64,000 bases of DNA, from positions 434,001 through 498,000 of the forward strand of contig JAOWBW010000321.1 in assembly GCA_026119855.1 (NCBI GenBank). The letters are read 5' to 3'. Source of the DNA: Campanula takesimana. Lineage: Eukaryota; Streptophyta; Magnoliopsida; Asterales; Campanulaceae. Positions 41,519-53,307 of the stretch are shown in pieces (positions within the stretch are counted from its first letter, which is position 1; the number at the start of each line of letters is the position of its first letter). A program made the position numbers and the translations under genes. Below the pieces are notes generated by a model. The model saw only the letters and a program-made list of their open reading frames with translations. It searched no databases and was not told the origin of the DNA.

Positions 41519-43631
41519 TGTCGCGACTCCTACCCCTCGGGCCGGGAACTCGCGAGCTGGACGTCGACTTACAACCCTAAACTCTAAAATACTGAAGATA
41601 AAAATTCCATTTTATACCCAAAAGATTTTAACACAAGGTTTGGAAAATCCAAGTTTAACAACATCATAAAAAAACTAGTGTAAGCTCCACAAGCTCACAC
41701 CCAAAATACAAAATATTACAAATCTTAATGACGTCATTGTTGGTACAACTATCCCCAAGAAGGTTACACATTTATATAATGCAAATCGATCAATAATAAC
41801 CTGCCCAAATATCTCAAATCTCTCGACGTCCTCCTCGATCCACAAATCCTAATCCTTTCCTCCTGGGGGGGAATTAAGGAAAACAACATTGAAAGGAAAC
41901 GGGGTGAGATAAAATCTCAGTAAGTTACTAATACAACTACATGACATGCTATTATGCAACAGGCAATAGTAATAACTTCTAACAATAGAAAATCTCATAT
42001 AGCACATAGCACACAACAGATAACAAAAACCAGCTGAAATAAACAATTCATATGGATACTGAGCCAAGGTTTCCCAACTGATAGAACCAAATAAAGGTCG
42101 CTGCGCAGCTTCAATAATCAACAATCATCATCTTCATAGTAGCATGAAAGCTGAAGAGAAAACCCCCGGTACCGGAACCAATAATAATAAGGGGACAGTG
42201 ACACACATTCAAAGCCCAAAACCAATAGCTAAAATGCTCACAAAGGGGCTAGCTCATCTCACATCCAAGGCCAATCTGGAGGAGGGGAATAATGGGGCAA
42301 AACAATGGTCAAGAATTATAATGAACTCAGCTCATTGCCATTATAATCTTTCGCATCGCCCGAAACACACAAATACCAGCTGGACTTTCAAGTAAAGGCT
42401 AAGTAATAAAATACTAGCATGATAAACAACTAATGACTCCAAAGTAGGGAACCATTCCAAATAAATCACCACAAATGTAAATCAATCCAAACAACACATC
42501 AAAGATGTCTAACATTCCCAAAACGGTACTTAATCAAATTTCATAACATATTTATTCACAAAGGAACCAATTCCACTTAATAAAGTGTTCTACGCTATGA
42601 ACATAGGTTAATTAGAAGAATAAAACCTAAACTAAGAAGCCACCTAGTCTTAAACAAGCAAAAGGTAGATTTTCCAGAACAGGGGGGCGGGCGGGCGCAC
42701 GGTAGGGGTCGGGCGGGCGCTCATTTGCCCAGAAGGTTTGGCCGCAGGAAAAGCCAGGTAGGCGGGCGCCTGGATAAGCCCGGGCGGGCACCTGGTCGAC
42801 GGGCTGGGCAGAGAATCAGTTGGGTTCTTCCATTTTTTCCAAACCATTTCAAGCATTATCGAAATCAACACTTCCAATGAGTGTAGTAATGTACCAAAAC
42901 GCCATACAAGCTTCTAAGGGAACTAAACAACACCATCTATTAACCCCAAATAAGATTTCAATCCCCACATTTGATTTATCACAAAAATCACCCAAAATAA
43001 CAATAAATTCCAAATAAATTCTAAACCTTCACAAATCATCAAATAACCACTTCAAAGCTTCATATATCATCATACAAAATGGGGGTGAACAATTTTAGCA
43101 TATAAATGGGGGAAAACAACTTACCCGGATTTTCTCAAATGTGCCGAAACTCGAAATTTCTTTGTTCTTTACGATCCTATCGACGATCTAAACATTTTTC
43201 GTGATATGAGAATTGAGAAATAACCAAGGGATGATGACTAAAATGAGGGAAGAAGGAGGGAGAGAAAACTTACCCAACAATGGTAGAGAGAGAGAGAAAT
43301 GACAGGGAGAGATGGAGTGTGAGAGGAGAAAAGGTGAGGGAGGGAGGTGAAATGGAGGGAGTAGGATGATTATGTTTTTAAAATGTTACACTTAGGGCCC
43401 CTCCCCTACTACTTACCATTACAATTAAACTCCCTACTACAATCAAGTCCCAACACTTCTACACTAGCACAAATAACTCAAATAAAATACTAGGCATAAA
43501 TTATTATGAAACATAAAATGTACACATAAATATTTAAATAAATAAATAATTTAAATGAATAAATAAACCATAAATAAATAATTAAATAATTATCACTAGG
43601 AAAAATAGAGGCGGGTTTTCGGGTCGTTACA
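41519..43631 (-). repeat. 3' LTR of the gag-only element (2113 bp)
   Basis: Complete TGTCGCGAC...GTTACA LTR. From 41980 on it matches the other LTR closely (about 1-2% differences by eye). It carries the cassette at 42681-42812. Confidence 0.9.
42681..42812. promoter_or_regulatory. GC-rich cassette in the gag-only element LTR
   Basis: GGGCGGGCGGGCGCACGG, TCGGGCGGGCGCTCA, GGCGGGCGCCTGG and GGGCGGGCACCTGG occur within 130 bp. The 12-mer GCGGGCGCCTGG (42762-42773) is also present in the unrelated Copia-2 LTR (11974-11985). A copy with small changes is at 47770-47895 in the other LTR. Confidence 0.55.
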
Positions 43632-45619
43632 ATCTACCCTCCTTAAAAAGAATTCGCCCGCGAATTCACTTATCAAAATCATAACACATAGTCATATCGA
43701 GGCTACAAAATATCGATTCTCATCTAGCACTCAAAATCCCAATCAAGAACCTATTAGATAATTCAGACATAGTCTCCATGATTCAATTAACCCTTAAATC
43801 ATCGACATCCATAAGTTTTATTTATTTTTTCATTATCCCAATAGTATTTGGAGTCAACTCCACTACTAAATTTATCTTCCTTAGGTAATAAAACATAATA
43901 CAATCGTAGTCTTGGTATTTCTTAACCCACTTGCACTAACTCATTTTTTATCCTTTCGAAGAACATAAACTATCCAACATTGGTAACCCATTATCATCAT
44001 TTCTAAACTTGGTCCCATAACAACAAACTATAATTTGAAGGCGATATCACTAAAATTGCAATCAATCCTTAGTCATAGATAGCTCTATTTATTAAGCAGA
44101 ATTTTAGAAATACTTGCCCGAAGGATCAATTAGCCACGGATACGATAGTTCTGCCACTTCCGAATTCTCAATTGTCCATTCTAAACCATCATATGGTAGC
44201 CTTAAATAATGTTTACAACATAACAACCTCTCGCACTTAACTTCCTTCAATCATTATTCACCACTACTAATTAAAATCCATCCTCAAAATCGAAGAACCC
44301 CAATTTCTCCTAAACATAATTCTCGAGATACTACAAGTTTTCCTTATTCATAACCTTAATTACACTGTCAAGATACTTCCATTTGTAAGCCGTATACTCA
44401 GTATTACTTCCCAGAAATTCCAAACATTAAACCATCCCGAGCTTAATCAGCTTCTTAAAATATGACAAGCTAAGAAATTTTTCATCCCCATAGTATTCAC
44501 CAAAGTGGCTATATCTCCAAGGATTTCCATTATAGTGCTTTCACCTTAGATGGCACCTTAAACTAGAGGTACAACGTAAGCTCAAAATTTTATACAAAAT
44601 GTTTACTTAAATCCACGCTATAATTTCATCATCACATTACTCCAACTCTTTGAAAGCCTAAAACAATTACAAATACTCAGTAATCCGTAAAACAATCCAC
44701 ATTTTATCTCCAAGGCTTTCCTCTAACTCCCTCTTTAAATTGATGATCCGCTTATACACTCCAAAGAAATTTAGCAAATCCTAAATCTTCAATGGCTAAC
44801 CCACCTTAGTCTTTCATGTATTCATTTATAATCTCAATGATACTTAGGCTCAATAGTACTACCATCATAACAAACCAATTGGCTAGCCACATTCAAACTG
44901 ACCCAATACTAAATCACAGTATTCTTTAATATGCCCAAGTATTGATACCCAATTTTCTTCACATACTCTTAATCCAAATCGAGGAACGCCACCAAGAAGG
45001 ATTTAGAACCATAGAACAACCATTTAACCAAAACTCAAAATTCAAAATGCCTTTAATATAGATCGGGAAATTATTACTCTCCCAAAATGTGCTTAGTCCT
45101 CTCGAACTTAACTAGCTTACCACCATTAATGATTATAACTTCCACAATCTACTCATCACTCATACAAATCATGTATTCCCTCATAACAACCAATTCCGAT
45201 GCAATCACGTAGATGTGCTAGAAGTAAACAAAAATCTCCTACCAAGAAATCCTCAATTGAATCCTCAATTCTTACAACCCAATCGACACAATATGGATAT
45301 TGATCTAATTATTAGTACTACAACCTTTTACCATAACAACACAATTTAACCCAAGCTTTTCCCAAATACTAGGTACTGTTCAGAAGAAAAATAGAAATCT
45401 TACAAATGATAAATACATCCAACAACTTGGTATAGACATCCATTGTCACCCATCGAAGCGAAATAGCCAAATTCCAAATAAGAAAAGATATGCTTAACTC
45501 TACACAAAGGAACGGTCTCAAAACAATTTTAGGCAAAAAGGGAAGAGAGGATGTAACAATTTTCCTACAACAATCGACTAAAGCATGACATTTTCCTTCT
45601 CAAAATAACATCAAAAATC
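43632..45619 (-). other. AT-rich region without coding motifs in the gag-only element
   Basis: It starts with the polypurine tract and the GAATTCGC...GCGAATTC inverted pair (43651-43666). The following 2 kb has no long frame and no recognisable reverse transcriptase or integrase motif on either strand. It is either very decayed pol or replacement sequence. Confidence 0.6.
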
Positions 45620-46949
45620 TTATAATAGCAATATGACAAATTTAGCAGGTAAGTTATATCTACCTTTAAGCACAACATGAGCACATAAGACTCCATCAGA
45701 TATCCTACACTCCTCCATAGGAGTAGATACTGACAACACATAAGTCAAAGACTCAGGAGAAATAAATGCAACTAAATGCACATAATAATGAGAATTCGAT
45801 GATCCTAAAATGCACGCGCTCGCTCTCTCGACGCAAAATAATACCTCCTGAAATTGCTCAATACCTGACGAGTGCTGGTTGATCACAAATACCCTACCCT
45901 GAACCTTTACGGTTACCCGAAGCATCTCTCTTCTGACCCAGTGCAGTACCAGCGTCACTCCCGGATGGGTGATATCTGCCTCTAGGACAATCTCTCGCAA
46001 AGTGCCCAAACCGACCACAATTAACACATTTTCCTTGCTTTTTCCAACACTTGTCTTCTGAGTGTCCTTCCTTCTGACAATAGCCGCAGATCTTCCTATT
46101 TCGTGTCCCCTTATTAGAACCTTGATTTCCTACTGTTGGTTGCCCTTGAAGTCGCCTTCTGAATCGAGTTTGCTCTCCAGAATTACCTCTGTTATCCGAA
46201 TATCGCTGTGGTTGAGCCCTGTTTTGCCCTCCTTGTTTTCCCGGGTTAACCATCTCAGTCTTCCTCTTGTGTCTCCCGATGTCTTGCTCTATCAAATATG
46301 CACGGTCCACCGCATCCTAAAAAAGTTGAATTCTTTGGGCTATAAGTTGAGTCCTAATAGCTGTCTTCAAACCCCTAATCAATCTCAGCGCTTTCTGCTC
46401 CTCGGTCCGCACAAGGTAGTCACAATACCTGGCTAATTTTGTGAACTTAGCCGAGTACTGTGCTACTGACATCATGCCTTGCTCCAAGCTGAGGAACTCG
46501 ATCTCTTTCCGGTTTTGATCCACTAGAGAGATAAATTGATCCTTAAATTTCCTCACGAACTACTCCCAAGGATATGGTACAAGAGTCGCATCCCAACTGG
46601 TCTTCAGTGCCTTCCACCAATGTTCCGCAGCCCCCACGAGCTTATAAGCTGCAAACAGAACCCTATCCTCATCAGTGCAACCAAAGACATCGTAGATTTT
46701 CTCCATCGATTCTATCCATAGCTCGGCCTTCTTAACATCAGGCTCACTGTCGTACTCACTTGGTTTCAACTTCAAGAACTGCTCCAACCCATATCGCGGA
46801 GGTGCTACATGTTCCTCTCTTGGCCCTTGGTCATGAATTTCTTTCACGGCCGCTTCAAACCTGGCCTGAAACATTGCACGGTTTTCTTCTTGTAGACCAT
46901 TAAGATTCTGAGTCCCACTGATGCCTTCACCAGCTCTTCTTCTAGCCAT
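45620..46949 (-). pseudogene. Gag with vestigial protease of the Tekay/Del-like element
   Basis: From the ATG at 46949 the minus strand encodes MARRRAGEG, a helical gag domain (RYGLEQFLKLKPSEYDSEP, AELWIESMEKIYDVFGC, VGAAEHWWKALK, MMSVAQYSAKFTKLARYCDY) and a basic linker. Two zinc knuckles follow, CGYCQKEGHSEDKC and CVNCGRFGHFARDC. TAG stops at 46560-46562 and 46317-46319 are each one C-to-T change from Gln. After a frameshift a segment beginning GRVFVINQ aligns with the start of a Gypsy protease, but the catalytic DSGATHS-type motif reads GSSNSHY, so the essential Asp is lost. Such gag-only units depend on a full relative. Confidence 0.82.
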
Positions 46950-47055
46950 TACAATCAAATACCTGCATAAAATACTCATCGTTACTCACTCCGAACCCAT
47001 CTACCCTCCTAGGTCATTCTAGTCCACCTATACTTATACATAGAGCTAAACCATA

Positions 47056-47067
47056 GCTCTGATACCA
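47056..47067 (-). other. Primer-binding site of the gag-only element
   Basis: The minus strand reads TGGTATCAGAGC, then the element continues into gag; the LTR starts three bases away at 47070. Confidence 0.88.
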
Positions 47068-47069
47068 AC

Positions 47070-48719
47070 TGTCTATATGGGATTTTCTAACAATAGAAAA
47101 TCCCATATAGCACATAGCACTCAACAAATAAACAATTCCCATGGATACTGAGCCAAGGTTTCCCAACTGATAGAACCAAATAAAGGTCGCTGCGCAACTT
47201 CAATAATCAACAATCATCATCTTCATAGTAGCATGAAAGCTGAAGAGAAAACCCCCGGTACCGGAACCAATAATAATAAGGGGACAGTGACACACAGTCA
47301 AAGCCCAAAACCAATAGCTAAAATGCTCACAAATGGGCTAGCTCATCTCACATCCAAGGCCAATCTGGAGGAGGGGAATAATGGGGTAAAACAATGGTCA
47401 AGAATTATAATGAACTCAGCTCATTGCCATTATAATCTTTCGCATCGCCCGAAACACACAAATACCAGCTGGACTTTCAAGTAAAGGCTAAGTAATAAAA
47501 TACTAGCACGATAAACAACTAATGATTCCAAATTAGGGAACCATTCCAAATAAATCACCACAAAGGTAAATCAATCCAAACAACACATCAAAGATGTCTA
47601 ACATTCCCAAAACGGTACTTAATCAAATTTCATAACATATTTATTCACAAAGGAACCAATTCCAATTAATAAAGTGTTCCACGCTATGAACTTAGGTTAA
47701 TTAGAAGAATAAAACCTAAACTAGGAAGCCACCTAGTCTTAAACAAGCAAAAGGTAGATTTTCCAGAACAGGGGGCGGGCGGGCGCGCGGTAGGGGTCGG
47801 GCGGGCGCTCATTTGCACAGAAGGTTTGGCCACAGGAAAAGCCAGGTAGGCGGGCGTCTGGATAAGCCCGGGCGGGCGCCTGGTCGACGGGCTGGGCAGA
47901 GAATCAGCTGGGTTCTTCCATTTTTTCCAAACTATTTCAAGCATTATCGAAATCAACACTTCCAATGAGTGTAGTAATGTACCAAAACGCCATACAAGCT
48001 TGTAAGGGAACTAAACAACACCATCTATTAACCCCAAACAAGATTTCAATCCCCACATTTGATTTATCACAAAAATCACCCAAAATAACAATAAATTCCA
48101 AATTAATTCTAAACCTTCACAAATCATCAAATAACCACTTCAAAGCTTCATATATCATCATACAAAATGGGGATGAACAATTTTAGCATATAAATGGGGG
48201 AAAGCAACTTACCCGGATTTTCTCAAAGGTGACGGAACTCGAAATTTCTTTGTTCTTTACGATCCTATCGACGATCTAAACATTTTTTCGTGATATGAGA
48301 ATTGAGAAATAACCAAGGGATGATGACTAAAATGAGGGAAGAAGGAGGGAGAGAAAACTTACCCAACAATGGTAGAGAGAGAGAGAACTGACTGGGAGAG
48401 ATGGAGTGTGGGAGGAGAAAAGGTGAGGGAAGGAGGTGAAATGGAGGGAGTAGGATGATTTTGTTTTTAAAATGTTACACTTAGGGCCCCTCCCCTACTA
48501 CTTACCATTACAATTAAACTCCCTACTACAATCAAGTCCCAACACTTCTACACTAGCACAAATAACTCAAATAAAATACTAGGCATAAATTATTATGAAA
48601 CATAAAATGTACACATAAATATTTAAATAAATAAATAATTTAAATGAATAAATAAACCATAAATAAATAGTTAAATAATTATCACTAGGAAAAATAGAGG
48701 CGGGTTTCGGGTCGTTACA
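47070..48719 (-). repeat. 5' LTR of the gag-only element, with internal deletion (1650 bp)
   Basis: The first four bases TGTC of the LTR are kept. The next about 460 bp present in the other LTR are absent, and the sequence resumes at the TAGAAAATC word after an inverted copy of it. The rest matches 41980-43631. Confidence 0.88.
47073..47110. other. Perfect 16-bp hairpin at the LTR deletion junction
   Basis: CTATATGGGATTTTCT (47073-47088), loop AACAAT, then AGAAAATCCCATATAG (47095-47110). The right arm belongs to normal LTR sequence (compare about 41990-42006); the left arm is new and replaces about 460 bp. Confidence 0.85.
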
Positions 48720-48724
48720 GAGGA

Positions 48725-49079
48725 GGCCAATGCTTGACCAAGATATATTACCATGTGGTGCCATGACAGCTAAATTCGAAGGAGTCATGGGAACGAAATG
48801 GCATAAGGGTCGCAGAATTGGTCATCATGTGACGGCCCAAGGAAAGGGGAGAGAGTTACCCTAAGCACCTGTTGTTTCGTTTCTTTAACAGATGCTTTGG
48901 AGGATAACAGGGATCCGTCCAAATACTTGACTAACTTCCTAGGGAACTATGCCTATGGGTTTAACGGGGACCTAGGGGACAACACCTAGGGGTTTGGCGG
49001 GAATTTCAACGGGGACCTAGGGGACAACACCTAGGGTTTCAACGGGATTCTCAACGGGGACCTGGGGGACAACACCTAG
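48725..49079 (-). repeat. Ogre-like internal sequence with about 60-bp repeats
   Basis: After the gag-only element the host element resumes. GGGGACCTAGGGGACAACAC and its variants occur three times between 48965 and 49085. No coding evidence. Confidence 0.7.
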
Positions 49080-49550
49080 GGGTTTAACGGAGGTTTCAGT
49101 GGGGATCACAAACGGGATCACAACGGGGATCATAACGGGATCACAACGAGGATCACACGAGGATCACAACGGGATCACAACGGGGATCATATCAGGGATC
49201 ATATCGGGGATCACAATCGGGATCACAATGGGGATCACAACGGGGATCAAATAGGGGATCACAACGGGATGGCAACGGGATCATAATGGGGATCCCAACG
49301 GGATCACAACGGGGATCACAATGGGATCGCAACGGGATCACAACGGGATCACAATGGGGATCACAACGAGATCACAACGGGATCACAATGGGATCACAAC
49401 GGGGATCACAATGGGGATCACAATGGGATCACAACGGGATCACAACGGGATCACAATGGGGATCACAACGGGGATCATAATGGGATCACAACGAGATCAC
49501 AACGGGGATCACAACGGGATCACAATGGGAATCATGACGGGAACCTTGGA
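49080..49550 (-). repeat. 12-13-bp minisatellite GGGATCACAACG
   Basis: More than 35 units of GGGATCACAA(C/T)G with or without one extra G. Open frames across it (Gly/Ser/Gln/His-rich) come from the repeat only. Confidence 0.93.
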
Positions 49551-51330
49551 AGGATAGAGCGGATCCATCCAAAGATCTAACCTCCTAGGAAACTATGCCT
49601 AGGGACTCTAACGGGAGTCTTGGATGGATAACGGGGATCCATCTAAAGACTCAACGAAACGCCTTTATGGAGGTCTTGGAGGATAACGAGGATCCGTCCA
49701 AAGACTTAATGAAATGACGCTCATTAACGCAAGAATGCCATGCGTTAAGGCCAAGAAGAAAAAGCGGAGCAAAGTCATACAATGTGCAATTATTTATTCA
49801 TCCAAGTTTACTTAAAAAGCATTTTTATTCGTAAATGGTTGGAAAATATTTCTCTTCTTTTTCGCAACTACTCTAATTCCTAGATCAGTGGAGGTCATCA
49901 CTACGCCTATAGACCCCTCGTTTTTCACCTGTCTTGGACACTCCAAAGGATGGACTGTCCCGGGCAAGGGTCCTATAGGGCAAGAGGCTTCCACCGACTG
50001 AAAGAAATGAACCTAGGGTCTAGTGCATCGGAAGATTCCCAATGCATGGGCCATTCCAATCATGATTAAGCCCCAGTTAAGATCGGGATTCGTCTTAGGG
50101 ACTCAAGGGATTTCTGGCATATTCCTCATCTTTGATGATGGCTCTCGAATCTTATCCTTGGGCTTAAGGATGATTAGTATGAACCATTCATTAGGGCTCG
50201 ACAACACAGTGTCACCCCATCCATAATACATGATTTTGGTTAATTATAGCCAATATTAACGTATAAGTCAAGGACCGGGTCAAAGTTGACCATGGTCACA
50301 CTTGCTTTCACAAGGAGTCGTGACTCGGGCATTAACATGGCCACAATTAATCTCGGACACGTATTAGGGATGTGGTAATGTGAGCTAGACCAAAAACCAA
50401 CCAAAGTCTCGGTATTTTTGTGTCACGGCCAAGTGTGGTTGACTCGGTTCGGAAGGGGAGGTGAAATGGACCCGTGCGCGCTAGAAGGGCACAAGAGCAC
50501 CAATCAAGCTACATCATGGCATCCATCCCGGGTTTAAAGGGCATTTGGAACGTGCACATAGTCAAGTGCGCGTAGTGTGAAGCCTTCTATATTCCCTTTT
50601 GAGTCAAAATAGAAATTCTTGGTCCGTTTTAGCGTTATGAACAAGTATGGACAAGCATGAACAAACATGGGCAAATATGAACAAATATGAACAAACAAGA
50701 ACAAGCAAGTAAGCAAGGCTACTTAAAAACTAAGGATCACAATTTATACATGGAAGGTTTGTGCACAACCAAAGGTTTTTGAAACCAAATTTTTTTGCAA
50801 GAAGAACAACCTTTTGAAAGTCATTTGTACCAAGAAGATTGTGCTCAAACAAGAAGAATTTGAAGACCAAAAATTTTGTAAAAAAATGGTTATGCACAAT
50901 GAGGCTTTGAAAATCCAATTTTATGTCCAAGAATTTGTGCACAACCAAGCTTTAAAAATCATTTTTGGCTAAGAAGAAGAAAGTAGAATGTACACAACTA
51001 GAGGCTGAAAATTGGAACCTGGCTAAGAAGGAGCAACAAGGCCATTAGAACGTTTCTACCTCGTTCAGAATTGTTGACTCGAAGCATTTTGTGGACCATC
51101 CCAATGTAGCCGTACGGCTAAGGCATCCTATCCATTATGTTTTGCAAATTTTCAGCTTCTATTGTTCAAGCCCCAGTCCATTGCATTTTCAGAACAGTTC
51201 CATTCATTGAAAATCAAAACAGAAACACAAAACACACAAATTAGGCACAAAGTCAACAAATGGGGACGGGAGTTTGACCCACACATAAATGTCCCCAAAG
51301 CTTCTAAAAAGAAGTTTGAGAACATTTAAC
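49551..51330 (-). other. Ogre-like 5' leader, non-coding
   Basis: No gene is supported. The block 49883-49999 is the complement of the leader block of Tat-1 at 14114-14225. Repeats of AACAA(G/A)(C/T)ATGAACAA lie at 50640-50715, and AAGAA-rich degenerate repeats around GTGCACAACCAA lie at 50755-50995. Confidence 0.6.
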
Positions 51331-51349
51331 TCCCCAGCGGAGTCACCAC
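51331..51349 (-). other. Primer-binding site of the Ogre-like element
   Basis: The minus strand reads GTGGTGACTCCGCTGGGGA directly after the LTR, two changes away from the Tat-1 site GTGGCGACTCTGCTGGGGA. Confidence 0.8.
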
Positions 51350-52877
51350 TATAAGGATCCCGCCCCGCGCGCGAGGAAACGCGACGGATTTTGGGGGCGA
51401 AAGGCCAAACACGGTTAACACGCCAAAAATAACGGAGTCGACACTTTCGTTAATTATTTAACCCAACAAAAGAAAAGGTTAGAGATTCTCTTAGTTCGGA
51501 GGTCAGGTTACATCTTGGGAAGAGTTTCACGTCACCCAATCCGCCTCGGGCAAAGCCGAGTCTCCCTTGTGTTAGTTAACGAAAGTGCATGTGTGTGTGT
51601 GTATTTTAAAATGGGAGAAACTGACTGCTTAGCAAATCCAGTTAGTTATTTAATAGAAAGGGTTTATTTTGCAAACTTTTTGGTCAGAAAAGGAGAAAAA
51701 TGGAAGATGCCCTCCCCGGCCAAAGTAGCCATACCGATGGGGAGGGCTCCCCATGGCATTTTTTACAGTTTATCAGAAAGACAATCCAGTTTCAGTCAAA
51801 ACAGAGGATCTTTGCTGAAACTGGACTGGAATGCTGATTTCTAGTTTATGATTAACAACAAAACCTTGAAGAGTTCATTCCTATGCACCTTGATCATCAA
51901 AGGAACCCCAAAAAATAAAGATTTGGGTGTGATCAAAGGCAATCATTGGAGAAATTTATGAAAAGTTGATGAACATGACATTCAAACCAAAATGACCATT
52001 TGGTGGATAAAGATTGCAACTTTACCACCAAAATGGACTTATTACACAAGATTAAACCTTTAGGCACACAAATATAACATAAAGATCAAATCTTTATGTC
52101 CCATATTTGGTGATTTATGGCTAGGCCATGGTTGGGATGATAAAGATTGAAACTTTATCCCCCAATCATGACTCTTATGGCCAAACAAGAATAACATCAA
52201 CATGAAATGTAACAAATCATGATCATCCTAGGTTTTATCCCATAAATCACACACTAGGTGTGAAGGGCACCTTGAATCACTTCTTGATTTGGATCATATA
52301 CATATATAATCATAATATATATAGCTTGGAAAGGCCAAGACTTGTATAATATGTAGATATAGTGCTTGAGATGGACAAGACTTGCAAGAAATATAAAGTG
52401 CTTGAAATGGACAAGACTTTGCAAGAACAAGAAGAAGTAATGCAAGATAAATAAGTAATATTAACAAAAATAAAAACAGTTTGAGATGAAGAAGAAGATG
52501 GGGAGAAGGAGGCCTCACCTATTGTGGTTATGGCCTATCTTCTTCTCTAATCACTCAAAGGTGTATATCACTCACTTTCTGCTCTCAAACTGGCAGAGTT
52601 TCAAATCACAAACATTTTTCTCCCCCATGAAATGATCAGCATGGTGTTCAATTTATAGGGACTGAGGGCACCCAAACCAGCCGTACGGCTAGGGGCCCCA
52701 AGTACCTAAACCATCCGTACGACTCGACTTGGCGAGCTTATGGATTTTTCTAAGTTTAATTCCAGTTCAGTCCTGGAATATCAGGTTCATCCTAGTGAGG
52801 TCCTGGCCCATTGGTTTATCCCTGAATGGTACCAAGAATTCCTCTAAGTAGGTCATTTTCAGATTGGGGTACTTATA
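51350..52877 (-). repeat. Ogre-like 5' LTR (right, 1528 bp)
   Basis: Starts TATAAGGATCCCGCC and ends GGGGTACTTATA on the plus strand, both ends changed from TG/CA to TA/TA. A minus-strand TATA word (CTATAAATTG, about 52651-52660) is followed upstream by the cassette at 52679-52728. Confidence 0.88.
52679..52728. promoter_or_regulatory. CCGTACGG cassette of the Ogre-like LTR
   Basis: AGCCGTACGGCTAGGGGCCCC and AAACCATCCGTACGACTCGA lie just upstream (minus sense) of the TATA word. The 14-mer AAACCATCCGTACG is the exact complement of the word in the Copia solo LTR (1699-1712 and 1732-1745). The left LTR has it at 32120-32133. Confidence 0.6.
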
Positions 52878-53307
52878 AGGAGGAAGATTGGCTTCGCAAC
52901 AACATTTTCCACACAAGGTGTACTTCTAATGGGAAGGTTTGTGATGTTATTATTGATGGGGGGAGCTGCGAGAATGTTGTGGCTTTAAAGATGGTGGAAA
53001 ATTGAAGCTCAAGACAGAGAAACATCCGAAGCCATACAAGCTTTCATGGCTTAGCAAGGGAAATGAGGTAACCGTTAATAAGAGGTGCCTTGTGCAATTT
53101 TCTATTGGGAATAACTATAAAGATGAACTATTGTGCCATATTATTCCAATGGACACGTGCCATTTGTTACTCGGAAGACCATGGCAATTTCATAGGAAGG
53201 TTATTCATGATGGCTACAAAAATACGTATACATTTTGGAAAGATGGAAAGAAGGTGATCTTGGGTCCTTCCAAGATAGAGAAAGTTCCTAAGCCATTTAA
53301 TGATTAA
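52878..53307 (+). pseudogene. Gypsy-A protease, continuation after the insertion
   Basis: The sequence continues the acidic gag linker with EEDWLRNNIFHTRC, then VIIDGGSCENVVA, the IDGGS form of the retroviral-type aspartic protease active site. KLSWLSKGNEVTVNKRCLV, LLLGRPWQFHR and VIHDGYKN.Y follow, as usual for this Gypsy group. One base is missing in the A-run near 52998, shifting the frame. The frame ends at 53307, and the reverse transcriptase that should follow is absent because unrelated LTR sequence begins at about 53314. The gag half is at 30367-31524. Confidence 0.82.

Larger units (their letters stand above)
41519..48719 (-). mobile_element. Gag-only Tekay/Del-like Gypsy (TR-GAG-like), minus strand
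   Basis: Flanked by GAGGA (41514-41518 and 48720-48724). LTRs are 41519-43631 and 47070-48719, starting TGTC and ending GGGTCGTTACA. The PPT (minus: GGAGGGTAGAT after AATTCTTTTTAA) is next to the left LTR and the Met-tRNA primer site next to the right LTR. The internal region holds only a gag and a short protease-like tail; about 2 kb of AT-rich sequence without motifs takes the place of the polymerase. The right (5') LTR lacks about 460 bp next to the primer site. Confidence 0.88.
31525..52877 (-). mobile_element. Non-coding Ogre-like element, minus strand, inserted in Gypsy-A
   Basis: Flanked by the 5-bp duplication AGGAG (31520-31524 and 52878-52882). LTRs are 31525-32289 and 51350-52877, starting TGTAAGG (or TATAAGG) and ending GTACTTACA (or TATA). 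The polypurine tract is next to the left LTR and the primer site next to the right LTR, so the element reads on the minus strand. Without its two nested guests it is about 11.9 kb, with no open frame showing gag, protease or polymerase motifs on either strand. Most of it is tandem repeats. It is best described as a large retrotransposon derivative of the Tat/Ogre group. Confidence 0.85.

Noticed and set aside
42144..42395. 83-codon frame repeated at 47233-47484
   Set aside because: LTR sequence of the gag-only element present twice because there are two LTRs; opposite to the direction of transcription.
49286..49557. Gly/Ser/Gln/His-rich open frames
   Set aside because: Produced by the 12-13-bp GGGATCACAACG repeat; the frame would not survive a single unit change.
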